Part shown: positions 20,891-34,258 of the stretch, piece after piece
Layout: each line of letters begins with the position of its first letter
How positions within the stretch are numbered: position 1 is the first letter of the stretch
Assembly (NCBI RefSeq): GCF_000204055.1
Contig: NW_006768780.1
Span: forward strand, 284,286-348,285
Length of the DNA: 64,000 nt
Origin: Melampsora larici-populina 98AG31
Taxonomy: Eukaryota > Basidiomycota > Pucciniomycetes > Pucciniales > Melampsoraceae
Direction of reading: 5' to 3'
The notes under the pieces: model-generated
The model's database searches: none
What the model saw: only the letters and a program-made list of their open reading frames with translations
Told to the model about the DNA's origin: nothing
Position numbers and translations under genes: made by a program

Positions 20891-23800
20891 TTAATGATAA
20901 TGATGATGATACTGATGAACCGGTTGTTGAAGTTGTTGTTGCAACTGTTGTTGTTGAGGATAATAATTAGTCGTAGAAGCGGGAGTAGTTGAAGAAACCG
21001 ATCTCCAATACGATTGACAAACTCTTAAATCCAAGATCCTACCTTCAGCAGCAAAAACGATTTGATGTTTATCTGAAAACAAATGTCTTTAAAAACAAAC
21101 CCCAAACCCCCCAAAAAACCAATCAGTTTGTTTTATTTTTCAAAGAAAGATAAATTATCAGAGAAAGGATCAAACCACAAACCTAATATTAGGTCCAGGA
21201 ATAATCTGTAACAAAGCTCCAGTTTCCAAATGTCTAACCTCAACAAAACTAGGTTCGAATGCCAAAACAAATGGATACTGAATAGCTAATCATTTCCCCC
21301 CCCCCCCAAAAAAAACAATCATCAATTCTCTCTCTCTTTCTCTTTTTCTTTCTGATCTGTTTGATTTTCATTTTCAAAAAATTCTGCTTACCAAATGCAA
21401 CCGGATGTCCTTCCCAATAAACAATCCAATTATTCCTTGCTCTCCATCCGTTTTTATTTACCTTTTTTCAAAACCAAAAAAACCAAAAAAAAAACCAAAA
21501 AAAAAACCAAAAAAAAAACCAAAAAAAATCAATACAATTCAACTTTTTTTCAATCAATCAAAATCTTTCTCATCAATTCAATTTCAAAACCACTCACATA
21601 AAACCCAAAGTCTTCATAACACAACAAGAATTCCCCTCCACCTCCCTCAACCCTAAAGATCCCCAAAGGCTTCACACTCCCACCCCCTCCACCCATCCCT
21701 ACCCCATTACTCCCTCCTCCTCCACCCCCTCCATTCCCTCCACCACCATTCCCTCCTCCATTATTCCCTCCAGAAACATTGTTTCCAAGACTTCCAGTCT
21801 TACTCAACACAAACTCTAAAGAAGGATCAGCCGGATCAAGTAAAGCTTGTGTATCTAAACTTTCTAAATCAACAATCTCAAATCCTTTATTACAACCTAC
21901 ACATAACTTTGATTTTAAAAAATGCACTGAACTTGATTCAGTTGGAATATAAAATTCCTAGAAAAAAAAATCAAATCAAATCCTTCTTGTCAATATATAC
22001 GAAAAAAAACATACGAAAGAATTGGATGAATGAAAAAAAGAAAAGTGTACATACCTTATAAACCTTTAAAGCATCATTACTATTCCCACCCACAATCTTC
22101 CTTAACCCACTCTTTCCCTGTCCCTTAGCATACCCCAACCCCAACCCAATAGATCCCATTCCCATTCCATTCCCCATCCCATTGCCCATCCCATTCCCTT
22201 GTCCAATCCCAACAGGTGCTCCGAAACCTCTCAAGACTTCCAAAGTTTTAATCGTACTAGAAACCGTTCCAGACTTAACCACACAAACCAATTTCTTACC
22301 CAAACATTCACCAGTTCTAAAAAACGTAGCATTCGATGAAATCTTTCGAGTTCGTTTTCCAATTCCTGTTGAATCATTCGGATCTAATGTATCTAACCAA
22401 AAACTCATCATAGCTTTATCTGCCAAAATAATCAAAATCCTTTCTGGTTCAATCACTTCTACTTGTGTTACATTCATGATTTGGATCACTCGGATCGGTT
22501 TGAGGATCCCTTCTTCTTCTAATGATGTTGAGGAGGATGGTGGAAGATTAGATCGGTTCGGCATTGATGATAAGTAGACTCCATTCTCGGTTCCAAACAC
22601 ATATCGATTTCCATTATCTAAAAGAAAAAAAACCTAATCAATCACTTTAAACCAAACACCTCTTCTTTTTTTCAAAAAACCCTTACCAAACGAAGCCGCA
22701 CAGGTCACTTTATTATTTCCCACAAAGAAACCTTCATTAAGTGCCACCATCTCAAAGACCGTACTCCTATTCCTAAGCTCAATCTGTCTAGCCTCAATCT
22801 TCTCTAACCATTTAGATCTAGACTGAAAACTAGGAGCCCAAAGCACAATCGAGTATCCTTTCCTACCCAAATGATTAATCGTAATCGGATATCCAGCTTT
22901 ATCTTTAACGGTCATCACATGACTTATAGCCGAATGATTGGACGATTTACTTCCTCCTCCTCCTGTCACACTAGCACGATTCATCAAAGATTTTTTCGTT
23001 AGACTTGTACTTTGATGATGACCATCAGCTTGATTAGGATTAGGTTGATTGACTAAACCAGTGATCGTTAATAATTCTAATGGGATCGGTTTTCGATACA
23101 CTTTTAATTGTTCAGTCTTATGTGAATATTTAGGTTTCACCATCAATAAAGCATGATCAAATAAATATACTTGTAATTCTGCACTATCACTTCCTCCTCC
23201 TCCTCTTTTCTTTAATTGTCCTTTGAAAATCAATTCTCGTCCTTCTTCTCTTAACCTTAGATCCTATAAGTACCCAACCAATCCATCAACCTTCTTGGCA
23301 AAAAAAATTCAACTGATTCTTAAGAAAAAGCAAAACAAAAACTTACAACAGCTTCTCCTTGTCTAAACACCAACTGTTGATCAAGTTGTGCCAAATTAAA
23401 TCGATTCTCAGATTTCCCAGATTCGATATTCACTTTAGTCAAGAGTTCACGAATCATTTTGATCACTTTAGGTAAATCAATCTTATCTGAATGATCATCC
23501 GGTGTATACTTTAAAACCACTTCTAACAATAATGGATATCTTGCTAATCTAGTCGTCGGTTTAGTAAGATATGCATTCAATTCTAATTTTCTAGATTCAG
23601 GTAATCTTTCAGTTTCCTAGACAGAGAAAAAAACAACACCAATCAGTATGAATCTCAAACTTTAATTCGATTCATATCAAAACCAACATCAACAAATTTT
23701 CCAAAAGCTAAATTCGATATCTTTTCTTTTTCAAATTCATATTTCCCATACAATTGATGAGATCCATATTGAACAAACGGACCAAAGTGTGGCACAAGTT

Positions 23801-25782
23801 CAAGATAAAGATCTCCAATCGATTTAATCACATGTGATGATTTTTGTCGTTTGCTAAGTAATTCCGATAACCTTGAATTGACAGCCAAGACATCTAATAC
23901 ATTCCAAAAGACTTGGGTTACGAAATCTTGTCTTCTATGTTCTGGTATGATCGAACTAGTTTGTAATGGTTTAATCCAACTCTAAAAGAAAAAGTAAATC
24001 AGTACTTGGGATTCTTCTCGGATTTAAAGAAATTCACTCACATCACGAAGATATTCAAGATCTCGAACAAAATCTCGTTCAGTATAAATACATTCATTGA
24101 TAGCCTCTTGACGTTTCTTCTCTGTATCATCCACCGAATCAATCACTTCTTGCGGCACCGAATGAATCCAAAGTGTTCCAGGTTCTTTAAGATCAATCAA
24201 TGATTCAGTCGATAAGCTACGTTTCAACAAACCCGGTTTCGGTTTCAAATTCAATCTAGCTTGTTGTTCTAATCTTCTCGGACAAGCAATCGAATAACAC
24301 AACCTATCTCTCGTACAGGTAGGTGAATAACAATCTGTCAAGAGTGTAAACACTCCAGAAGGTAATCTCATCTCTTCTTCTTCTTCTTCATGATCTTCTT
24401 CAATTTCTTGAGTTCCATGTTTTTCTCCCACCAATTTAGATGTTTGTCCATCTAAAACATCTTCTAAACTTGTAAATGGTGATCCTAATCTGGCTCGAAA
24501 CTGATATAATTCATTAGGACTATCTCTCAATCGATGATCATAAGTAACGTCATGAAAAAACTTTTGTGCATCTAATGCTCTACCTAATAAGAGAGCCAGA
24601 TTTCGATCGGTGGTTTTGATGATATAAGCAATCTTATCTACGGCTGCTCGACCATCAAAACAAGCTGTATAGGTTAAACCATCCTTGGTACGTTCTGATA
24701 AGACTGTTCGAGATTTAAAGGCTTCTGCTACTTTACTCAGTAAAGCAGGGTAAACGATAGGAGATTTGCCACGTGAGATTGACGTAGAAGGTTGATGTGA
24801 GGGAATGACAACTGAAGATCTTTGGGTAGGAATCGCTACTGAAGATCTTTGAGATGGTGGTGGTGCAAAGGCTTGTTTTGAAGAGCTTTGATGATCATGA
24901 GGTAAGATAGAGGTTGAAGGGGTAGGTCGACTGGTGAGTGAGAATGATCGATCGTAACCTGTTGGACTAGGTTTAGGTTGAGTAGGCATGACTCTGACGG
25001 ATTCGGATGATTTTCTAGGATGAAGATGAGTAGAGTTCCTTTGAAAGGGATGTGAACCATAAGGATAAGGATGATGAAGTGAAGAAGAAGTAGAGGTTGA
25101 AGTTGAACGGTTCAGGTTTGGATCAGGATGATAGAATGGATGATGAGATGGTGAAGAAGCTTGATAGGTTGAATGACGATCTGATTCAGTTGAAGATGAA
25201 GAAGCTTGATTTGATCGATCTGAATGTAAACCAAACCAAAAAGAAAAGATGATGAAGATAGAATTGAATGGAAAAAACTTTGAAAGAGATGATCAACTAA
25301 CCTAAGATTGGACTGTGTTGATGAAATGAATGAAAAGGACCTTCCCTAATGACACCGAGAGGAGTATGAAGAGGAGAATGATTGAGAGGACGTTGATGAG
25401 ATGATTGAGATTGAGTATGATTTGAAGTTGAGAAATCCAAGTCAAGCATATAAGAAGGTATTTGAGTTTGATGAGTTTGATGATTGAAAGGATATTGCTG
25501 ATGATGATGATGATGATGATGAGTTGGTGTAGGATAAGTTTGAGGATGAGGATGAGTTTGATAAGATGAATGATGATTTGAAGTGAAAGAAGCAGATCGA
25601 TCTAAGGAAGTATTTGGTGGTGGTGGTGGTGGTAGTGTTGGTGTTGGATGATAATAAAGTTGATGATTTGATGGAGTTGATGTATTGAATCGATCTGGAT
25701 TTCTACCGAATATATCAGAGTAAGCAGTCGATCTAACTTTATCAGTTCTATTGTTGCTACTTGAACTTGTATTCTTCCTCAT
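20891..25782 (-). CDS. ROM2: Rho1 guanine-nucleotide exchange factor, Rom1/Rom2 type (DEP-DH-PH-CNH)
   Basis: Ten exons: 25782-25302, 25219-24042, 23981-23688, 23616-23347, 23263-22687, 22617-22055, 21957-21598, 21461-21392, 21285-21183 and 21086-20891. They close in frame at 1,363 aa. A low-complexity Ser/His/Pro-rich N-terminus (1-315) is followed by DEP (about 318-403), the DH exchange domain (about 527-735, starting near YTERDFVRDLEYLRD, with ERLPESRKLELNAYL and TKPTTRLARYPLLLE), PH (about 742-934) and a CNH domain (about 935-1320, with NGWRARNNWIV and FEPSFVEVRHLETGAL). It ends in a Gln/His-rich tail. This architecture is that of fungal Rom2, which activates Rho1 in cell-wall integrity signalling at the plasma membrane. 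One intron contains a run of 12 C and another AACC-A-rich repeats. Confidence 0.9.
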
Positions 25783-28700
25783 CTTTCAAGTAAAACTTCA
25801 CTCTGAGTCTCAATGATACCAATCAATCAATCTCATCAAGTTGTTGACTGTGTTGACTAGTTGAGTGTGTTGAAGTTGAAGTTAAAGAAGAAGAACCATC
25901 CAATCGACTGACTCACTTCTCATTCCAAATCAAAAATCAAAAATCAAATCATTCAAAACTACATTAAATTAAAACACACTTCTTCTATTTACCTTTTACC
26001 AAATTCAATCTTAACTAAAATCACTCAACTTAACTAAATCCAAATTCAAGAACTTCAATAACTCTTGGCCAAAATGTCACCATCCCAAGAAGAAGACCAT
26101 CAATACCAAAAATCTAAACAAAACCAACTTTTTCCAAGAATACACATCCTCCCTCAAACTAAATAAAGGACTCCAACTCGATCCTTTCTCTTCATTTTTC
26201 ACCAAAAAAAAAGAATATAGCAGATCAGTCATACAACTTTAACTATCAATAGTTTATCATAGAGATATTACATCAAATCTAGGAACACATCAATGATCAC
26301 ATGTGAAAATCTCATTCATAAATCAACTCTGATATTTAACTTCCAGTGGGGCAGTCATGATCAATATGGAAACTTCAAAGACAACAAAAGACACAGAAAC
26401 ATAAACACTACAAGCTTCAATATGCACATCAACTTGATTGGTGTGTTTGCTACACTCAACTCTAAAATAAACCCACCACTTCTAACACATAAGCCGTGTT
26501 CAAACCTGACCCGGTTTCAAAAAACCCAGTTGACCCGGTGGACTTTTTGGCTGGAAGCTGTCAAGAACTGTCAATGGATACACAAAGTTACCACCAGAAA
26601 AGCAACTGGGTAACCGGGTTAGGTTTGAATGCGGCTATACTCTAGCAGTAACCTAACCCATGCTTTTTAAATTTTAGTACATCATTTTCACTTTTTATCC
26701 CAGATGCTCATTGTGATAACACATACTCTATGAAAAACCCCATATCTTTTGGGTTCTATAAAAAGGTATGGGTTATCTTACAGAAAACTGTACAAAATGT
26801 GACAAATGGCAGCTGGAGAGAGTCCTAGCCAGATAATGATTGGAATTGGTATCAGACCAAATTTCACAATATGTAAGTCACAAGCCTCCCAGAGCCTATC
26901 CTGTGAATGGGGACATCTCTACAGTTGGTGAGGCTTGTGTTACAGCATCATATCACAAATCACTGGTAAGCCAGGTGATCCATGAACTCTAATACCTTCA
27001 AGAATGCTTCAAAATTGATTCCCAAGCTTGACACACACAAAGTAACTCAGAACCAAACATATAGCAAGGTTCAAGTGAAATAAGGTTGATGATGATCTGA
27101 ATATATCTACAGTGAACTTGTAATATCCAAGAACCAGGAGCAGGTAATCCAAACAAATTTTTCCTCAAACATTTCTTTCTGAAGTATTTCTATGATTCTC
27201 ACACTACTCAGAACTTCAAAGTAAGTTGAAGTACTAAATCATTAGACTCTTTCAAATCCAAAAAAAATGGGTTTCTGTTTATCCAGTCTGAGCTCTGGAT
27301 AATAAGTAGTGTTCTGCAAAAGTGAGCAGAAACAACCAAACCAATTCAAGAGAAATCTTGGTATTGTATTGTCAACCCAAATACCAAAACTATTCTTTTC
27401 TCATATCACTTCACCCAACCAAGGATTAGATTTTTTTGCCATATTTGGTATTGGCCATACAAGATTGGACAGATCCCAAGATCCCAACAGTACCAGGTCT
27501 GGCTAGCTCACTAGGCTTTCTCATGGGAAGGTGACAACTTTGTGTCATATCTGGGCACTCCCCCCCTGGAGCTACAAAATTTCCCAGGATTTTCCATGGG
27601 GGGTAAAAAAATTGGATCACATCTCATCAACCCCTGCAAAAAAGCCTTGTGAGCTACACAAATCCCAAGGCTTCTACAAGGGGGTTGTCAGCATTTGGTA
27701 GAACACTGGGACCCCACTGATTGGCTCCTGGGTCTAAGTGTATGTTCTTCTTTGAATTAATTTACAAAAGCACAGAGGTCAAAAGAAATTTGAAATCCAA
27801 TATCTCAGCCATACAGGCACCTACCTTTCTACAGGGATAATTACAGGATTTCTCTTTCCACAATTTTTTTTGCATTATTAAACAGGTACTGCTGAAAACT
27901 GAGTGATAAACACAGTTTTTCAAGGGTTTTGAAGACATTCAAGATTTCATCATCATGGTAATATGTACAGCTATGTAATGTGATGTAAGTGGGACCCACA
28001 CAAAAATTGGACCACAGAGGAATACCGCCAATGGTGCAGTGCAGTATGGTTTGAGCTCTGTAGGCTGTGGTTCAACTGTTCATGGTCCAACTGCACCATA
28101 GTGTGATGAAGCAGAAGGAATTTAGGGGAATCCTGTACTTCTCCTGATAATTTCCTATGTATAATGACTGTAGGTCAGAGTGTCTACAGTCACTTCCATG
28201 TTTTCTCTTCTATGATTTGCCCACATTCTCAATCCAGGGATATGTTTCCATGATCTCTTTGTTTCTAACCCTTTGATTCATACTTCAGATTGCCCAGTTT
28301 GGCTGTGCAACATGTACCTTCAAGCAAGGGATTGGTAAGTACATTTTATCATCCCTTTCTTCTCACTTGTTCCTTCTATCATTTTATTACTCCTCTTCTT
28401 TTTCTTTTATACATTTAATACTTCCTTCAATACTTCCTCTTTTTATACCTTTTATACATATATGCACCAAACACACCTGAGATCACAAGAGTCTCAGGCA
28501 ATGGCCTCATTCCTAGCTCCCACTTCTCAACTCTGCCTCTCTTCCACTTAATTTTCTGAATCCCAACCACCTAGCCCCAGCCCATCTTGATGCTCCACTT
28601 GTTGAAGCCCGGTTTGTTGCAATACTAAACTTCATGAACTTCAACACAACACCTAATCAAAGTTTTGTTCTGAACAATTTAGGACAACAACACAAAGATA

Positions 28701-30226
28701 TGCCTTGTCCGTGATGGATGCACAACAAAAGGCAACCATTCAGCTTTCATCAGTGTCACAGCAATAGCGGGGTTCATGTTGAAAATTTGAGCAGGAATTA
28801 TACAACTTCCAAGTGAATTTCTGAAGCACAAGTTGAGCTAAAGAATTGCAAGGAGTCATAAAAAGTGCTTAAATATAAGCCACTAAGCCTTATAAGAAAG
28901 AAAAAAAGCTCTGAGACAAGGTACACAAGCTTAAAACAAGTGCATTATATCTGCTGTTATGAATTCAATGAGGAAGAAAGACAAAAGAGACAACCATCAA
29001 GAAACAAAAAAAATCATACACCTTTTAAAAAAAGACACTTTTTTCTCAAGCCAAAAAATAATCAACCTTCTTAAAATTATAGGCATTGTCCTATACTTTT
29101 AAACCTTGCAAGTACCTCTAGAGGTGCTTGCAAGCTATAAAACATGGTTTATAAATTGCCACTTCCAAGCAAAGCATAAAACACATTTTGGGTCTGATTT
29201 CTTTTGACTTGAACCCTGCTAATATGGATTGATTATAACTGGAAGTTTCAATCCAGCCATCTCACTTTAAAGTTAGTAACATGGCATCACTGTGGTGCAT
29301 TCCCTGCTATGCCAGCCGGGAAGTTCCTCAACAAACACAGACTTCACAAGAAATTCCATTCAAGTTTTTCTAATCCCAGCACCTGACCTGTGTGGGCTGA
29401 CTCAGACATCAGGAGCTCCCTGAGGCTCGAATTTCCAGGGCACTCTCCACTGGCACAGTGAATTCTATCTATCAATTTCCTTTATTTCCATCTATTAACA
29501 AATTCTTTTTTCTATTTCTGTCTATTACATACCACAACTTTGGTGTATGAGCAGGAAAAGTTTGGCTAGGGACCTTTTCAGCCCTCCATATTTCCTTAGC
29601 CTGTATAGAAATAGACTCTGAACCAAAGAAAACTCTTCTGTGTCTGATCATCCTACCCATCACCGTCAACATATTTACCTCAGATTGAAAAATCCAAGGT
29701 ATAATTGGATTCCAAACCTCAGACAGAAGCTGTCTGAGGTTTTGATCCAAGGCAATTCTCAGCACAGAAGATTACCTTGGACAAGGTCTGTCTGAGGATC
29801 TATCTCTGATGATGCCTCAGATTCCACAACCCAAGGCATCTATGTTGGCAGTGCATGTGCACCTGGCAAAGTTTACCATCATTTTGAGCTTTCATTGTAG
29901 AGCACAGGAAACAAGAGACGATTTTCCCATGGGAAGAGTGATTACATTTCATGCAGTTCCGGAGCCAAAACACTGAGATAACACAGAAATGATGCCAAAA
30001 TGATACATCTTGGCTCCTCAACTGTGTTAAATACAATGAGTTTTCCCACAGTAAAATTGCTTCTTGTTTCCTGTTGAGCTATGAGGGCTTGATGTGGTAT
30101 AAGGTATAAGGTCTCTCTCTCCAACTACATTGCTTGTTCAAGAGAGATTTAGTTAAGTTAGTAAAATTACATTAATCAAAAACCCATTCCAGTTGATCCC
30201 AACAAACTTCATCAAATCTCATCATT
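25783..30226. other. 4.4-kb gene-poor region, probably old repeats
   Basis: The left 0.5 kb should be the Rho1 GEF promoter. The rest has no supported gene; ORFs at 26293-26613, 27309-27506, 28865-29074, 29472-29765 and 29800-30036 show no recognisable motifs or plausible splicing. A small palindromic element lies at 26492-26636. A perfect 10-bp hairpin (CCTCAGACAG / CTGTCTGAGG) lies near 29720-29742, with related TCTGAGG words nearby. Confidence 0.5.
26492..26636. mobile_element. Short palindromic MITE-like element
   Basis: The left end, GCCGTGTTCAAACCTGACCC then GGTT, matches the reverse complement of the right end, GCCGCATTCAAACCTAACCC then GGTT, at 21 of 24 positions. About 145 bp separate the outer ends. 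The flanks are ATA-rich (CATAA and TATAC), so a TA duplication is possible but cannot be fixed. There is no coding capacity. These are the properties of a miniature inverted-repeat element. Confidence 0.6.
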
Positions 30227-31620
30227 TTATACAATACTTTCCTTAACTTGAATTGGATATAAACCTCTAAGTGTGATATCATATACAACTACAAAATTCA
30301 AATCCAATCAACATCTTATCAACTTTAATTCTCATTTTAACATCAATCAAACCAAAAAATCAAACCTGACCTTCTTCTAATCTTTTTAAATCATACTAAA
30401 CCAAAAAAAACCAAAACCTCATTAATTCAACCCCCTCATCATTATGACTTCACTCCATCAATCACTCCCCAAAGAAATCACAGAATCACATACCTTTATC
30501 GAATCAAATCGTTTTCTCAACGAATCATTCTTCAAATTCAAAACCGAAAACCCATTACTCAATTCTTTAACAAACTCACAAATCCCAATCGGAACTTGAA
30601 AGAAACCTAAACTGATAACATTAATTGATAACCTAGTCAATTCATTAATCAAACTAATCAATCCATGTAAATATTCTTCACTAGTGATCGTTAATGGACT
30701 TTCAACTAAATCCAAACCCATCCCAAACTTCATCAACTACATTCAATCCAAGTTTGATGAAAATGCGAAAAAGAAATGCTTACGTTGTAATTGATGAATG
30801 ATATCTTCTTTGGTTAATAAACTTTCGGCTGGGATACGTGTTTGGTTGGGTTGATTGAAAGTTCCTTGGATGGTTAAGTTTTGGTTTAACCATTCTTTAT
30901 AAATCATTAGTAAAGTGATATGTTGAATGACTTTACTAAAGATCTCATTATATCTCCCTACCAACAGAAATTCAAAACATGAATTATCAAGATCCGAAAA
31001 AAGTTGAATGGTTTGGGGGGGGGAAACGCTTACAGTATTCTCCGGCTGGAATCAGTTTGGATAAAGTTTTTAATTTTTCAATTAGGTTTGGTAAACAATC
31101 ATTAACTTCTTGTAGAATTTCAGTATCTGACACCCAAAAAATGTAAGATCATTAAGAATTCGATTTTTTTGAGGAGGTTTAAAATATAAATAATGGAAAG
31201 TATAGAAATCATTTAAGATGAAAATACTTAACTCTCTTCTAATGTAGAACCATGAACTTGATACAAGATCCCACTAATCTTTTTATTTTCTCGTTCGATC
31301 GATCGAACCGATTCTTTAATCTTTTCTTTAATCTCATTTTCCTTTTCCATGATATCCTAAACAAAAAAAAACAAAGAACCAAAAAATCAATTGAAAGTTT
31401 TGGTTTTTTAATGATGAGTGGATTAGGAAAAAAACTTAACTTGTAATTCACTTAGATCGATTAAAGGTTTGGTGGATTTCATTTTAATCAGTTTGGGTTG
31501 TTTAGTAGGTTGATCGGTTTCGATTTCGATTTCTTCTCTTTTCATTTTTATTTCTGAAATATTTCTTTTTTTGTAAATTCGGCTTTCTTGTTGTTTTTTC
31601 GAAATCCGAATATCAAACAT
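30227..31620 (-). CDS. TSN: Translin
   Basis: Seven exons: 31620-31441, 31356-31233, 31126-31034, 30957-30784, 30705-30494, 30395-30371 and 30288-30227. They give 289 aa, all GT-AG and in phase. The core follows the translin family: an N-terminal helix (LSELQDIMEKENEIKEKI), LTRLSINVISLGFF, the hallmark FSVLNLKNDSLRKRFDSIKY, then YDLKRLEEVVYDITLRG. Translin is an all-helical nucleic-acid-binding protein that forms octamers and, with TRAX, the C3PO endoribonuclease. About 45 residues precede the conserved start, so translation could begin at an internal Met. The last but one exon is a 25-nt microexon, which a simple ORF search would miss together with the C-terminus. Confidence 0.92.
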
Positions 31621-31926
31621 CGATCGGATAATTAATGGATTAAGAAACTTGGTGGTGCATATATGTAGCTTGTCTGTATACCACCATTCAAAACTTGATT
31701 CGCGGGTGTTTGAATTGATTCTAAACTCCGAAATTGTAAAATCGGTAATTCAATTCAATTCATTCCAAAATTAAACATCAATTTATCAAACCAAAAAAAC
31801 CATTTGTAGATCTTTGGCCCCTTCAGACCCGCTTATTCTTCATTCCCTCAATATCCAACCACAAAAGTATCAAAACAAGTCAAGTGACGATGTAGGATCA
31901 AGAAGTCCAGAGTAATAAAAAGAAAG
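31621..31926. other. Translin upstream region; nothing further seen
   Basis: A 306-bp spacer between the translin start and the 3' end of the tRNA gene. It presumably contains the translin promoter; no motif stands out. Confidence 0.4.
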
Positions 31927-32011
31927 CACTAACCACGGGACTCGAACCCGCAACCTTCTCCTCGCACGATCTTCGTAGGAGGGAGACGATCTACCATTGA
32001 TCTAAGCCAGC
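31927..32011 (-). tRNA. tRNA-Arg (anticodon CCT) with a 13-nt intron
   Basis: Read on the minus strand, the 85 nt fold as a tRNA: 7-bp acceptor GCTGGCT/GGTTAGT (with G-U pairs), D arm GATC-AATGGTA-GATC, anticodon stem TCTCC/GGAGA and T arm GCGGG-TTCGAGT-CCCGT with a perfect B box (GGTTCGAGTCC). The loop reads CTCCTA and then, after 13 extra bases (CGAAGATCGTGCG), an A. This places a canonical intron after position 37, and the mature tRNA is 72 nt plus CCA. U33 and anticodon CCT indicate arginine (AGG codons). A T-rich run after the 3' end serves as the Pol III terminator. Confidence 0.85.
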
Positions 32012-32659
32012 AAGATGACGTAACTCGAAGAAAAATCAGTATATGTAGGCTTATCATCCCAGCCTTATCTTCCAAATTATTTTGTTTGGAACTGTTTTGA
32101 TATGATTACTCTTCGGGAGACATCTCTGCAGTTGGCAATCATTTCATATGATAAGGGCCCGTTTGGTAGCCCTTTTTTTACCGCTGTATTTCTACAAACG
32201 CTGTAAAATAATCGGTTTTCAAATTTGGCCGTTTGGTAGCCCAAATTTCAAGATTATCGTAATGTATTAATTGAACGATAATCTCAAAATACTATGGTAA
32301 TTTCATAATGCCCGTTTTCGGCATTATTTAATCCATAATCTGATTTCATTCCGTACGTGAGAAGGGAACTTGTCGAAAATTCACCCTTCTCTGTACCTCA
32401 CTCTACCCTTCACCCCGTTTTCCCTTCGACTCCAACTCACCTCATTTCCTTTTTTTTGATCACCTTCTTCTTTTTTTGGTCTTCGTTTGACTTCCTCCAA
32501 ATCCCATTCGACTCAATTCTTTTTTTATTCAACTTTCTTCTTCGTTCGACTTCCTTTCAAACTTTTCCAAATCCAATCAACTCGATTCTTCTTAATTCTT
32601 CTTACTTCTTCTTACTTCTTCGATTGACTTCCTCATTCCACTCGAACCGAATCAACAAC

Positions 32660-34258
32660 ATGCCAAAAGCTAAACCCGACAAAGTCGACGAAGCTGATGA
32701 CGAAGCCAACGAATCTCCCAATTGGACTCACGCAAAGAGCCGAGCCTTGATCAACTCCCTCATCCTTCAAAAACTTGCTGGAAAGAAAGCCGCTACTGGA
32801 TTCAAAAAGGAAGCTTGGACTGCGGTAGTCAAAGAATTCAATGATACCTTCAAGTGTAAACTCAAGAAACCACAGCTCAAGAACCATCTTCAAACGGTCA
32901 GTTTCTCATTTAATCAATTTCTTTCTCTTAAAACTATGCTGACCGATCATCAACCTTGTAATACTTAGGTTAAGTCCCAATACGCCATAGTCCATGCGTT
33001 GAGAGGAGCTTCAGGCGCTGGTTGGAACGAGGAAACTCAGATGGTAACTGCTCAGCCAGGGTTTTGGCCCGATTATTGCAGTGTAAGTTCTTACATGCTC
33101 AATGGTCAATATATATTCATACTGACTGCTGACAACTTTCAAAATCTGTAGAAACATAAAGGTGCTTCTGCCTATGAGAAGAAGCCCTTCCCGCTCTACG
33201 ACCTCATGAACGAACTCTTCGGTGATGTCAACGCCACCGCCAATGGGATTATAGGAACTCAAACTGCGAATAGACCAATCACTAACCAAGCTATCAGTCC
33301 ACCTGATGATGAGCTACCTTCTGACGATCCACCTGAAATCGATCTCATGGCTGAAAAGGAACCGGTTGCTAAGCCACCTGCCGTCGATCCCAAACCTGTC
33401 AATAAGCCACCTGCCGTCGATCCCAAACCTGCTGGAAAGGAACCTGTCAAAAAGCGACCTGTTGAAACTCGGACCGAGCTATCTGATGATGATGACGATG
33501 AAGCTTATCGTCTTCCTCCACCATTAAAGAGGCAGGGTAGGTTTTTTTAATATATTTGTATTGATCTTGTAACTAAGCTATGTCTTATTTACCTTTTGGA
33601 TTTAGGCTTAGACGACACTCGCCATTACAGTGACCACTCGGGTGACACTTCAGATGAAAGTATCACTCAAACTGCGACTCCGGCGACTCCGAAACCTCGT
33701 GCTTACAACAAGAAGCCGGCTCCTCGAGTTAGACCAAACACCAAGGCCAAGCTTGCAAGTTCTTTGGACAATTCAGCTGAATTGCTCAAGAATCAAGCGG
33801 CTGAAGCCCTCGATCGCGATAGGGTACGATCAAAGGCTATCGCTGATCACGATGCTGCCAAGGAGTCGATGTTGATCACTGCTGCTCGATTGGATCGAGA
33901 ATCTCAATCCTATCGATTCACCACCATCCCTTCTCAAGCGGAAGCGATGGAGATCTTCAACAAGGGCTGGAAGGACCACTTTTACAATAATCCCAAAGCT
34001 GCCACTGAAGCTATCCTTCTTTTCGAGCACGAGGACAAATGTCGAACATTCATCAATTCCGATGTCAAGTTGAGATGGAGCTGGCTCGCCCTGAGCCTTG
34101 GGTATGATGTTGTCAATGAAAAAGAAAAGGGAAAGGGAAAAGAGAAGAGAAAAGAAAAGGGAAATGAAGACGAACAAGAGGATGAAAATGATCAAGAGAA
34201 TGAAAATGAAAATGATCAAGAGAATGAAAATGATCAAGAGAATGAAGGAAATGAATGA
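32660..34258 (+). CDS. Harbinger Myb/SANT-like DNA-binding protein
   Basis: Four exons (32660-32896, 32969-33082, 33152-33536, 33606-34258) encode 462 aa. The start is the ATG of MPKAKPDKVDEADDEANES; the upstream open frame is a pyrimidine-rich leader. The N-terminal third (residues about 22-115, with NWTHAKSRALINSL and GFKKEAWTAVVKEFN) is a Myb/SANT-like domain of the type fused to Harbinger elements. It is followed by Pro/Lys repeats (KPPAVDPKPVN), an acidic DDDDDE stretch and a C-terminal tail of (NDQENE)n repeats. In this superfamily the protein binds the transposon ends and helps bring the transposase into the nucleus. Confidence 0.85.

Noticed and set aside
30706..30740. Translin exon starting at LMKFGMGLDL, as suggested by the long ORF
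   Set aside because: That start is out of phase with the previous exon; the acceptor before 30705 is in phase and gives a smooth family match.
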